From the NCBI GenBank assembly GCA_027451305.1, contig DAIDJQ010000073.1, positions 1 through 12,309 of the forward strand: a stretch of 12,309 bases of DNA, written 5' to 3'. Below the pieces are notes generated by a model. The model had not been told where the DNA came from. It made no database searches and worked only from the letters and a program-made list of their open reading frames with translations. Shown here in pieces: positions 1-5,656 of this stretch. This stretch comes from Cellulomonas sp. (GTDB lineage: Bacteria; Actinomycetota; Actinomycetes; Actinomycetales; Cellulomonadaceae). The position numbers and the translations under genes were made by a program. Each line of letters starts with the position of its first letter. The first letter of the stretch is position 1.

Positions 1-1011
1 GGCCCGGGCGAGGTCGGGATCGATGTCGCGTGGTGCGGCATCTGCGGGTCGGACCTGCACGAGTACGTCGAGGGACCGATCTTCGTCCCGCCGGCCGGGC
101 ACCCCCACCCGATCAGCGGCGAGTCCGCGCCGATCACCCTCGGTCACGAGATGTCCGGCGTCGTGCGCGAGCTCGGTGCGGGCGTCACGGACCTCGCGGT
201 GGGCGACCACGTCGTGGTCGAGCCGTACATCGTCCGGGACGACGTCGACACGGGCCCGGACAGCCGCAGCTACCACCTGTCGAAGGACATGAACTTCATC
301 GGCCTCGGCGGCCGCGGCGGCGGTCTCGGCGAGAAGATCTCGGTCAAGCGGCGCTGGGTGCACAAGATCGCCGACAGCGTCCCGCTCGACCAGGCTGCGC
401 TGATCGAGCCGCTCTCCGTCGGCTACCACGCGGTCGAGCGCAGCGGCGCGAAGGCCGGCGACACGGCGCTCGTCGTCGGGGCGGGGCCGATCGGGCTGCT
501 GACCTCCGCGGTGCTCAAGGCGATCGGCGTGAGCGTGATCATCAGCGAGCCGAGCCCGCTGCGCCGGCAGAAGGCCGTCGACTCCGGCGTCGCCGAGCAC
601 GTGCTGGACCCCCGGTCCGATGACGTCGTCGCGCGCGTGCGCGAGCTGACCGGTGGTGCCGGTGCCGCCGTCGGCTTCGAGTGCACCTCGGTCCAGCCCG
701 CGCTCGACACGCTCGTCGACGCGCTGGCCCCGCAGGGCGTGCTCGTCGTCATCGCGATCTGGGCGCACCCGGGCACGTTCGACATGACGAAGATCGTGCT
801 CAAGGAGCTCGACGTTCGCGGCACCATCGCCTACGTCAACTCCCACCAGGACGTGATCCCGCTGGTGGAGCAGGGGAAGATCGACCTGTCCGCGTTCATC
901 ACCGGCCGGATCGGCCTGGACCACCTGATCGACCAGGGGTTCGACACCCTGATCCACCACAACGAGACGGCCGTGAAGATCCTGGTCTCCCCGTCCGGCC
1001 GAGGCCTGTGA
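1..1011 (+). CDS. Zinc-dependent 2,3-butanediol dehydrogenase-like enzyme (5' partial)
   Basis: Medium-chain dehydrogenase of the BdhA type, expected to interconvert acetoin and 2,3-butanediol with NAD(H) in the cytosol. The reading frame is open from base 1, so 336 residues are visible and roughly 15-30 N-terminal residues are missing compared with the usual ~350. Seen: the catalytic-zinc region CGICGSDLHEY (ligand Cys is visible residue 15), GHE (His49-Glu50), a later EP (Glu136), and the nucleotide-binding turn GAGPIGLL at 160-167. The lobe that holds four structural-zinc cysteines in many relatives has none here and reads YIVRDDVDTGPDSRSYHLSK. From memory, Bacillus subtilis BdhA also lacks them and shares the following FxGLxGxGGG stretch and the C-terminal VKILV. 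The family is clear. The exact substrate is inferred, since other secondary alcohols are possible. A strong hairpin follows 9 bases after the stop. Confidence 0.85.
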   Translation, partial: GPGEVGIDVAWCGICGSDLHEYVEGPIFVPPAGHPHPISGESAPITLGHEMSGVVRELGAGVTDLAVGDHVVVEPYIVRDDVDTGPDSRSYHLSKDMNFIGLGGRGGGLGEKISVKRRWVHKIADSVPLDQAALIEPLSVGYHAVERSGAKAGDTALVVGAGPIGLLTSAVLKAIGVSVIISEPSPLRRQKAVDSGVAEHVLDPRSDDVVARVRELTGGAGAAVGFECTSVQPALDTLVDALAPQGVLVVIAIWAHPGTFDMTKIVLKELDVRGTIAYVNSHQDVIPLVEQGKIDLSAFITGRIGLDHLIDQGFDTLIHHNETAVKILVSPSGRGL

Positions 1012-1020
1012 CCTGATGAT

Positions 1021-1050
1021 CCCCGGGGCCGCGCCGGAGCGGCCCCGGGG
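1021..1050 (+). terminator. Perfect 12-bp hairpin after the dehydrogenase gene
   Basis: The arms CCCCGGGGCCGC (1021-1032) and GCGGCCCCGGGG (1039-1050) are exact reverse complements around a 6-base loop, GCCGGA. The hairpin begins 9 bases after the stop at 1011. There is no T-run, which is common for terminators in high-GC actinobacteria. It is likely the main terminator for the dehydrogenase transcript. Being symmetrical, it could also act on the opposite strand. Confidence 0.75.
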
Positions 1051-1059
1051 ACAGCAGAA

Positions 1060-1093
1060 CGCCGCCCGGTGGCAGGGGGTCCACCGGGCGGCG
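1060..1093 (-). terminator. 13-bp hairpin between convergent genes
   Basis: The arms CGCCGCCCGGTGG (1060-1072) and CCACCGGGCGGCG (1081-1093) pair perfectly around an 8-base loop. The hairpin lies 31 bases beyond the stop of the minus-strand gene ending at 1124 and 48 beyond the plus-strand stop. On the plus strand it is followed by TCTGTT, a weak T-rich tail. It probably terminates either strand. Confidence 0.6.
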
Positions 1094-1099
1094 TCTGTT

Positions 1100-1120
1100 G
1101 GGCGGCCGCAGGGGCCGCCC
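1100..1120 (-). terminator. 8-bp hairpin right after the minus-strand gene
   Basis: GGGCGGCC (1100-1107) pairs with GGCCGCCC (1113-1120) around a 5-base loop. On the minus strand it starts 3 bases after the TGA at 1126-1124. It is probably the first termination structure for the sigma-factor operon, backed up by the hairpin at 1060-1093. Confidence 0.55.
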
Positions 1121-1123
1121 GGC

Positions 1124-1645
1124 TCAGTGGCGGGCCGTCGTCGGCTCCGCGGTGGGCAGCGTGCGGTCCGGGTGCACGGCGGGCGCCTCGGTCGAGGTGG
1201 CGTCGGGCGTGTCGGTCGCGTCGGGCGTGTCGGTCGCCTCGGGCGTGTCGGAGGGCTCCGGCGTCGCCGCGTCCTTGCGCACGTCGTTGCGCTCGTGCGC
1301 ACGCTGCGAGATCTGCTGCCCGTCCACGCCGCCGTCGCGGGCGTCGGCCGCCACGCTCTGGCCGAAGGCCGCCGCGGAGGGCAGATCCGTGGGGAGCGGG
1401 CGAGAGGTCTCGCTGGCCTCGGGCTTCTCGGTCTCGGTGGCCTCTGAGGACTCGCTCGGGTCGGCGGAGCTGGTGATGCCCGCCAGAGGCGGGGTGGTCG
1501 AGCCGGTGAACTGGTCGGCGATCGCCGGTGCGCTGGCGGCCACGCCAACCACGCCCGCAGCGATGACGACGCCGACGGTGGCCTTGCCCGCGACGCTCAG
1601 GCCGGCGAGCTTCGCCAGGACGGCGGCAGCTGTCGAAGTGCTCAC
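1124..1645 (-). CDS. Membrane-anchored or exported Thr/Pro/Asp-rich repeat protein, function unknown
   Basis: A 173-residue protein that I do not recognise by name. The start is GTG at 1645-1643, with GGAGG six bases upstream; the frame stays open further upstream, but no other start has such a site. Residues 14-37 are hydrophobic (AGKATVGVVIAAGVVGVAAS) and end in AIA-DQ at 41-45, so it is either a signal peptide or a membrane anchor. The rest is acidic and Ser/Thr/Pro-rich. A conserved-looking core at residues 94-121 contains FGQSVAADAR and DGQQISQRAHER, a visible internal duplication. Residues 135-150 carry TPEATD/TPDATD repeats. It lies 124 bases downstream of the probable anti-sigma gene and shares a membrane block with it (12 of 32 identical positions, residues 16-47 here). 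I infer an envelope protein tied to the same sigma-factor response; the biochemical role is unknown. Confidence 0.75.
   Translation of the reverse strand: MSTSTAAAVLAKLAGLSVAGKATVGVVIAAGVVGVAASAPAIADQFTGSTTPPLAGITSSADPSESSEATETEKPEASETSRPLPTDLPSAAAFGQSVAADARDGGVDGQQISQRAHERNDVRKDAATPEPSDTPEATDTPDATDTPDATSTEAPAVHPDRTLPTAEPTTARH
1200..1253 (-). repeat. Three tandem 18-bp coding repeats (TPDATD motif)
   Basis: Copies at 1200-1217 and 1218-1235 are identical (GCGTCGGGCGTGTCGGTC on the plus strand). The third, 1236-1253, differs at only a few bases. The unit is in frame and encodes a six-residue Thr-Pro-Asp/Glu-Ala-Thr-Asp repeat near the C-terminus of the protein at 1124-1645. Such near-identical in-frame copies can change number by slippage. 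Confidence 0.85.
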
Positions 1646-1743
1646 GTGTTTCCTCCGGTTCGCGGGGCCTCGGTCGAGGACCACAGCATCTGTCCGGCGA
1701 CTCGCGCCGCCCTCACCCCCGCAATCGCCCGTCCGAGCCGCAG

Positions 1744-1758
1744 GGTTACGGGGTACGA
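1744..1758 (-). promoter_or_regulatory. Possible ECF-type -35 element upstream of the repeat protein gene
   Basis: On the minus strand this reads TCGTACCCCGTAACC. It matches 12 of 15 positions of a block in the sigma-gene upstream region (TCTCACCCGGTAACC, 3224-3210). GTAACC resembles the GGAAC-type -35 boxes known for ECF sigma factors. It lies about 100 bases before the GTG start and overlaps the intergenic stretch 1646-1769. No convincing -10 was seen, so the role is inference. Confidence 0.25.
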
Positions 1759-1769
1759 CGAAGTTCTTC

Positions 1770-2591
1770 TCAACGGTCCGACGACGTCGTCGTCGAGGAC
1801 GCGTCCACCCGCGGGGACCCCGACGGCTGAGGGGAGCGGGTCGGCGAGGGGTCCGACTTCGACGTCGGCGAACCGGACCCGTTGGGCTGGTCGGACGACG
1901 AGGTCGGGTCGCTCGACGGGTCCTGGCCGGGGGCGGACGTGGTGCCCGGGCCGGTCGTCGCCGCGCCGGAACCGTGGACGGTCCCGTCGGACGGGCGTCC
2001 GCCGGGACGGTTCGGCGTCGTCGCGCCGGTGCGGGCGCCGTCCTCCGACGTCTGGTCGCCCGACGTGGCGCTCGTCCCGGTGGCACCGTCCGGGACCGCA
2101 GAGGTCGTCGCACGGTCGTCACGCCGCCCGGTGCTCGGCGTCGTGGAGGTCGGGACGGGTGCGACGCGGGGTGAGTGGGAACCGCCGAAGAGCATGCCGA
2201 CGTCCGTGAGCACGGTGTGCGCCGGGTTCTGCACCACGTCCGGGACGGCCGGGATGGTCGCCGCACCGGTGACACCTGCCATCGCCACGCCCGCACCGAG
2301 CACGATCTTGCCTGCCAGTCCCAGACCGCCCACCCAGCGGCCGGCCGAGGTGGCGCGCTTGCGGAGGGCCCGCCCCAGGACCACCAGGAACGGGGCGGCG
2401 ACGACCTTCGCGGGGAGCCCGTCCGCCAGGAGTGCAGCCAGCGCCGCGCTGGGGGCCGGTGCCGGGGCCTGCGCCATGGTCCGCAAGGAGGAGACGAGGT
2501 CGACCAAGGGGCCGTCGCCGGGCGCACCACGCCCGGCCAGCAGCTCGTCGTCCTGCGACCTCATGTCCTGGTTATCGCCGAAAGTCGTCAT
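1770..2591 (-). CDS. Probable membrane-anchored anti-sigma factor with Ser/Thr/Pro-rich extracellular tail
   Basis: A 273-residue protein, probably holding the adjacent ECF sigma factor inactive at the membrane. The ATG at 2591 overlaps the sigma stop as ATGA, so translation is coupled. Residues 1-58 are a short cytoplasmic region with a helical stretch DELLAGRGAPGDGPLVDLVS and then an Ala/Pro-rich segment. That arrangement recalls the small non-zinc sigma-binding region of RsdA-type anti-sigma factors; I see no His-x3-Cys-x2-Cys zinc motif. One membrane helix lies at about 92-113 (AGKIVLGAGVAMAGVTGAAT). Residues 140-273 are low-complexity Ser/Thr/Gly/Pro/Asp, expected outside the cell. Assignment rests on position, topology and the weak N-terminal resemblance. 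A sensor or regulator other than an anti-sigma factor is possible. Confidence 0.7.
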   Translation of the reverse strand: MTTFGDNQDMRSQDDELLAGRGAPGDGPLVDLVSSLRTMAQAPAPAPSAALAALLADGLPAKVVAAPFLVVLGRALRKRATSAGRWVGGLGLAGKIVLGAGVAMAGVTGAATIPAVPDVVQNPAHTVLTDVGMLFGGSHSPRVAPVPTSTTPSTGRRDDRATTSAVPDGATGTSATSGDQTSEDGARTGATTPNRPGGRPSDGTVHGSGAATTGPGTTSAPGQDPSSDPTSSSDQPNGSGSPTSKSDPSPTRSPQPSGSPRVDASSTTTSSDR

Positions 2592-3136
2592 AGGGGCACG
2601 GTTTCCACCTGGAGCATCTTGCGGAGGGTCGCCAGGCCGCGCCGCTGCAGCGCCTTGACGGCACCCTCGGTGCGCCCCACCACCTCGGCGACCTGCTCCA
2701 CGGTCAGGTCACCGATCACTCGCAGCACCAGCACCTCCTGCTGCTCGTCGGTCAACCGGCTCAGCAGCGCCAGCACGTCCTGCTCCCCCAGCACCTCCAG
2801 GGCGTCGGCCTCGGCGCTGCCCACGGCACGGTCGTCGTCCGCGGGCTCGTAGGGCACCTGCGGCACCGTCCGCGCGCTGCGCCGCCAGTGATCCATCACC
2901 CGACGGTGGGCGATGGTGAACACCCACGACCTGAAGTGCGCCTGGTCCCCGGCGAACCCGCTGATCCCGGTGAACACGGCGAGGAAGACCTCGCTCGTCA
3001 CGTCCTCGACGTCCCGCACTCCCTGCGACCGCACATAGGCCGCCACCGGCCGCGCCAGATCTTCGTACAGGAGGGTGAAGGACGCCCCCGCTCCGGTGCG
3101 GGCGCGCTCGAGCACCCGGTCGAAGTCGTCGAGCAC
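2588..3136 (-). CDS. ECF-family RNA polymerase sigma factor
   Basis: A 182-residue alternative sigma factor that would direct RNA polymerase to a small regulon. Region 2 spans about 20-88: FTLLYEDLARPVAAYVRSQG, DVEDVTSEVFLAVF, then FRSWVFTIAHRRVMDHWRR. Region 4 spans about 120-175 and contains the helix-turn-helix LTVEQVAEVVGRTEGAVKAL. I chose GTG 3136, giving VLDDFDRVLERART, a normal ECF N-terminus. The upstream in-frame GTG at 3184 would add 16 residues, but several of those codons (TGT, AGT, CAT, GCT, GGT) end in T, unlike the gene body, and neither start has a clear Shine-Dalgarno. The coupled downstream gene is the probable anti-sigma factor. The signal it answers to cannot be read from the sequence. 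The divergent neighbour is a 68-aa protein and, beyond it, an Ada-type repair operon. Confidence 0.93.
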   Translation of the reverse strand: MLDDFDRVLERARTGAGASFTLLYEDLARPVAAYVRSQGVRDVEDVTSEVFLAVFTGISGFAGDQAHFRSWVFTIAHRRVMDHWRRSARTVPQVPYEPADDDRAVGSAEADALEVLGEQDVLALLSRLTDEQQEVLVLRVIGDLTVEQVAEVVGRTEGAVKALQRRGLATLRKMLQVETVPL

Positions 3137-3151
3137 CGGACCAGCATGCCC
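3134..3151 (-). promoter_or_regulatory. Possible leaderless promoter at the sigma-factor start
   Basis: The minus strand reads GGGCATGCTGGTCCGGTG, ending in the proposed GTG start. CATGCT lies six bases before GTG, the spacing expected if a -10 hexamer drives a transcript beginning at the start codon. The same layout precedes the GTG starts at 3274 and 3564. No -35 box is recognisable and no Shine-Dalgarno is present. Confidence 0.35.
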
Positions 3152-3209
3152 GATGCCGGCGGCACTGCGCGCACACCCGGACACGTCGGGGACACGCCCA
3201 CGTTCGGGT

Positions 3210-3224
3210 GGTTACCGGGTGAGA
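3210..3224 (-). promoter_or_regulatory. Possible ECF-type -35 element upstream of the sigma gene
   Basis: The minus-strand block TCTCACCCGGTAACC shares 12 of 15 bases with the block at 1758-1744 before the third gene of the operon. The GTAACC part resembles ECF -35 boxes, which would fit autoregulation. If used, transcription would begin near 3175-3182, inside or past the alternative GTG at 3184, again favouring the GTG at 3136. The -10 is not obvious. Confidence 0.3.
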
Positions 3225-3258
3225 TCTCCACAAGCCGACCACGGCGATCCCGCCTTCC

Positions 3259-3276
3259 GGGCACTATAGGCCGGTG
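3259..3276 (+). promoter_or_regulatory. Possible leaderless promoter of the 68-aa protein gene
   Basis: GGGCACTATAGGCCGGTG ends in the GTG start at 3274. CACTAT, or the overlapping TATAGG, is a reasonable actinobacterial -10, and six bases separate CACTAT from GTG. There is no ribosome-binding site between them. It matches the block before the Ada-AlkA gene at 14 of 18 positions. Confidence 0.45.
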
Positions 3277-3480
3277 ACCAGCGACGAGACTGATGACGAC
3301 CTGTGCGTGCAGGTGACCGACGAGGACGTCCACGCCGCCAAGCGCGCGTGGCTCGCCGCGTTCACGGAGCGCGCCGGCTCTCCGCGCGAGCGCGTGCTGC
3401 ACGAGTCCTTCCGTCGCATCGTGCACACCCAGGCGCAGCAGACCGCACTGGAGTTCCGGCGTTCCCACCGCTCCTCCTGA
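3274..3480 (+). CDS. Small conserved-looking helical protein, function unknown
   Basis: A 68-residue, soluble, strongly charged protein with no signal peptide or membrane segment. Codons are almost all G/C-ending, so it is a real gene. After an acidic start (SDETDDD), residues 16-62 look like two helices: TDEDVHAAKRAWLAAFTERA, a turn at GSPRE, then RVLHESFRRIVHTQAQQTAL. The pattern AKxAWLxA...RxxxxxxxxRR(I/V)xxxQAQQ seems familiar from small uncharacterised actinobacterial proteins, but I cannot name the family. The start is GTG 3274, preceded by CACTAT and no Shine-Dalgarno, suggesting a leaderless message. It is divergent from the sigma factor and 83 bases upstream of the repair operon. No function is proposed. 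Confidence 0.75.
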   Translation: MTSDETDDDLCVQVTDEDVHAAKRAWLAAFTERAGSPRERVLHESFRRIVHTQAQQTALEFRRSHRSS

Positions 3481-3548
3481 CGTCGGTGCAACCCACCGCA
3501 CCCCGCACCGCGATGTCGCATTCCCGCTAGCCGCACCCGCTCCCCGCA

Positions 3549-3566
3549 GGGCACCATCGACGGGTG
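3549..3566 (+). promoter_or_regulatory. Possible leaderless promoter of the Ada-AlkA gene
   Basis: GGGCACCATCGACGGGTG ends in the GTG start at 3564, the only start available because an in-frame TAG lies at 3528-3530. CACCAT is six bases before GTG, as in the blocks at 3259-3276 and 3151-3134. No clear Shine-Dalgarno was seen, and I could not find an Ada-box-like element in 3481-3548. Confidence 0.35.
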
Positions 3567-5114
3567 CCCGCACCACCCGCCCGCCTCGACGCCAGAACGG
3601 CGCCGACCTCGACCGCGCCCCGGCCCGGGGCGCCCGACGAGGCGACCTGCCTCGCGGCCGTCCGCAGCCGCGACCCTCGGTTCGACGGCTGGTTCTTCAC
3701 GGCGGTGCTCTCCACCGGCATCTACTGCCGGCCCAGCTGCCCGGCGCGCACCCCGCGCGACGACCGGATGCGGTTCTACCCGTCGGCTGCCGCCGCCCAG
3801 GGGGCCGGGTTCCGGGCGTGCAAGCGGTGCCGGCCGGACGCGAGCCCAGGGTCCCCCGCATGGGACGTGCGCTCGGACGCGGTGGCGCGGGCCATGCGGC
3901 TCATCGACGACGGGATCGTCGACCGCGGCGGGGTGCCGGCCCTGGCAGCTGCGCTCGGGTACAGCACGCGTCAGCTGGAGCGGCTGCTCCAGGGTGAGCT
4001 CGGCGCCGGTCCGCACGCGCTCGCGGCCGCCCGCCGCGCCCAGACGGCCCGCACCCTGGTGGAGTCCACGGCGCTGCCGATGACCGAGGTGGCGTTCGCC
4101 GCCGGGTACGCCTCGGTCCGCTCGTTCAACGACGCCGTCCGTGCCACCTACGCGCTCACCCCCACCCAGCTGCGCGCCGCGACCTCCCGCCGGAGCCCCG
4201 CCCGTCCGGGACTGCTGCAGCTGCGGCTCGCCTACCGCGAGCCGCTCGACCCGTCGAACCTGCTGGGCCACCTGGTCGCGACCGCGGTGCCGGGCGTGGA
4301 GGAGTACGTCGACGGGGTGTACCGGTCCACCGTGCGTCTGCCGCACGGACCTGCCGTAGTCGGCGTGCACGCGCCGCGGGACGGTGCGTTCCCGGTGACG
4401 CTCCGGCTGACCGACCTGCGTGACCTGCCGGCGGTGGTCGCCCGGACCCGGCGGCTGCTGGACCTCGACGCGGACCCGGTGGCGGTGGACGACCAGCTGT
4501 CGTCCGACCCCCACCTGCGGCCGCTGGTCACCGCAGCGCGCGGGCGGCGGGTGCCGCGAACCCTCGACCCCGAGGCCATGGCCCTGCGCGCGGTGATCGG
4601 GCAGCAGGTGTCGACCGCGGCTGCACGCACGCACGCCGCCCGGCTCGTCGCCGGGCTCGGCACGCCCGTCGCGGACCCCGACGGCGGCCTGACCCACCTC
4701 TTCCCCCGGCCCGCCGACCTGCTCGCGGACCCGGAGGCCACCACCCGGCTGCTGGCGATGCCGGCCACCCGCCGCGACACGCTGCTCGGCCTCGCCCGCA
4801 CCCTCGCGGACGGTGCGGTGGTGCTCGACGCGGGTGCTGGCCGCAGCGCCGCCCGTTCCGCCCTCGCGGCGCTGCCGGGGATCGGCCCGTGGACGGTGGA
4901 GACCATCGCGATGCGCGCCCTCGGCGACCCTGACGCCTTCCTGCCCGGTGACCTGGGCGTCCGGCAGGCCGCCAGACGTCTCGGGCTGCCCGAGTCCCCC
5001 GCCGCGCTCGAGCAGGCGTCCCGGGCGTGGGCCCCGTGGCGGGCGTACGCCGTCCAGCACCTGTGGGCCACGGGCACCCACGCCGTCAACCAGCTCCCGG
5101 AGGTCCCGAGATGA
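3564..5114 (+). CDS. alkA: Ada-type methylation sensor / AraC regulator fused to AlkA DNA glycosylase
   Basis: A 516-residue three-part alkylation-repair protein. Residues 27-92 are the Ada zinc domain: RSRDPRFDGWFF, then Cys55-x3-Cys59 and Cys86-x2-Cys89. By comparison with E. coli Ada, Cys55 would take the methyl group from DNA phosphotriesters and switch the protein into an activator. Residues 105-207 hold two AraC-type helix-turn-helix units (LGYSTRQLERLLQ; VAFAAGYASVRSFNDAVRAT). Residues 215-505 are a 3-methyladenine glycosylase of the AlkA type, with the helix-hairpin-helix LPGIGPWTVETIAMRALG and Asp463 in FLPGDLGVRQ, matching catalytic Asp238 of E. coli AlkA. The C-terminal methyltransferase domain of Ada is absent and is supplied by the next gene, which overlaps as ATGA. 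Start is GTG 3564. Autoregulation is inferred from the family. This fusion is known in actinobacteria. Confidence 0.94.
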   Translation: MPAPPARLDARTAPTSTAPRPGAPDEATCLAAVRSRDPRFDGWFFTAVLSTGIYCRPSCPARTPRDDRMRFYPSAAAAQGAGFRACKRCRPDASPGSPAWDVRSDAVARAMRLIDDGIVDRGGVPALAAALGYSTRQLERLLQGELGAGPHALAAARRAQTARTLVESTALPMTEVAFAAGYASVRSFNDAVRATYALTPTQLRAATSRRSPARPGLLQLRLAYREPLDPSNLLGHLVATAVPGVEEYVDGVYRSTVRLPHGPAVVGVHAPRDGAFPVTLRLTDLRDLPAVVARTRRLLDLDADPVAVDDQLSSDPHLRPLVTAARGRRVPRTLDPEAMALRAVIGQQVSTAAARTHAARLVAGLGTPVADPDGGLTHLFPRPADLLADPEATTRLLAMPATRRDTLLGLARTLADGAVVLDAGAGRSAARSALAALPGIGPWTVETIAMRALGDPDAFLPGDLGVRQAARRLGLPESPAALEQASRAWAPWRAYAVQHLWATGTHAVNQLPEVPR

Positions 5115-5656
5115 TCCACACCGTCGTCGACTCCCCGCTCGGCCCGCTCACCCTCGTCGCGGACGACGAGGGACGGCTCGCCGGCCTCTACATGGAGGCC
5201 CAGCGGTACCGGCCCTCGGAGGAGCGGTTCGGCGCTCCCGTCGCCATCGACCCCCGGCCGGAGGCCGAGCCGACACCCGCCGAGGCGGTGCTCGCCGAGA
5301 CAGCGGGCCAGCTGCGCGAGTACTTCGCCGGCACCCGTCGGTCCGTCGACGTGCCGCTGGCCCCGCTCGGCACCGACTTCCAGCGTCGCGTCTGGGACGT
5401 GCTCGCCCGGATCCCGTACGGCGAGACGCGCACCTACGCCGAGATCGCCGACCAGATGGGCAACCCCACCGCGGTCCGTGCCGTCGGCTCCGCGATCGGG
5501 CGCAACCCGTTGTGCGTCGTGGTGCCGTGCCACCGTGTGGTCGGCAGCGGGGGCGCCCTCACCGGGTACGCGGGCGGCCTCGAGCGCAAGCGCCACCTGC
5601 TCGACCTCGAGGACCCGGCGAAGGCGCCCACTGCGTCAACTGCGTCCACATCGTGA
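5111..5656 (+). CDS. ogt: Methylated-DNA--protein-cysteine methyltransferase
   Basis: A 181-residue single-turnover repair protein that moves the alkyl group from O6-alkylguanine (and O4-alkylthymine) to its own cysteine. Seen: the active-site motif VVVPCHRVVGSGG with Cys140-His141, the DNA-binding helix AVRAVGSAIGRNP with the arginine finger at Arg123, and FQRRVWDVLARIPYGETRTYAEIA at 90-113. The length is normal for Ogt/MGMT. The ATG at 5111 overlaps the preceding TGA (5112-5114), so it is translated with the Ada-AlkA fusion and probably induced with it. The last ~15 residues (KAPTASTASTS) are a non-conserved tail. Confidence 0.95.
   Translation: MIHTVVDSPLGPLTLVADDEGRLAGLYMEAQRYRPSEERFGAPVAIDPRPEAEPTPAEAVLAETAGQLREYFAGTRRSVDVPLAPLGTDFQRRVWDVLARIPYGETRTYAEIADQMGNPTAVRAVGSAIGRNPLCVVVPCHRVVGSGGALTGYAGGLERKRHLLDLEDPAKAPTASTASTS

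Noticed and set aside
1200..1253. Direct repeats as a CRISPR array
   Set aside because: The 18-bp units are contiguous with no spacers, and they are in frame within a protein.
1780..1793. Palindrome CGACGACGTCGTCG as an operator or terminator
   Set aside because: It lies inside the coding end of the anti-sigma gene and is explained by runs of Ser/Thr/Asp codons.
1646..2530. Upstream extension of the repeat-protein frame to 468 residues
   Set aside because: The extension overlaps the anti-sigma gene out of frame and is Arg/Pro/Ser-rich. GTG 1645 has GGAGG at proper spacing and gives a membrane segment near the N-terminus.
1770..2591. Zinc-type (ZAS) anti-sigma factor
   Set aside because: The N-terminal region has no His-x3-Cys-x2-Cys motif and no cysteines, so only a non-zinc type is possible.
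3137..3184. Sigma factor starting at GTG 3184
   Set aside because: The 16 added codons have many T-ending codons and no ECF similarity, and there is no ribosome site. GTG 3136 gives a standard N-terminus, though 3184 is not excluded.
3264..5081. A 605-codon open frame on the minus strand
   Set aside because: It lies antisense to the Ada-AlkA gene, whose domains and catalytic residues are clear. Its product is Arg/Gly/His-rich with no domain pattern, which is normal for shadow frames in GC-rich DNA.
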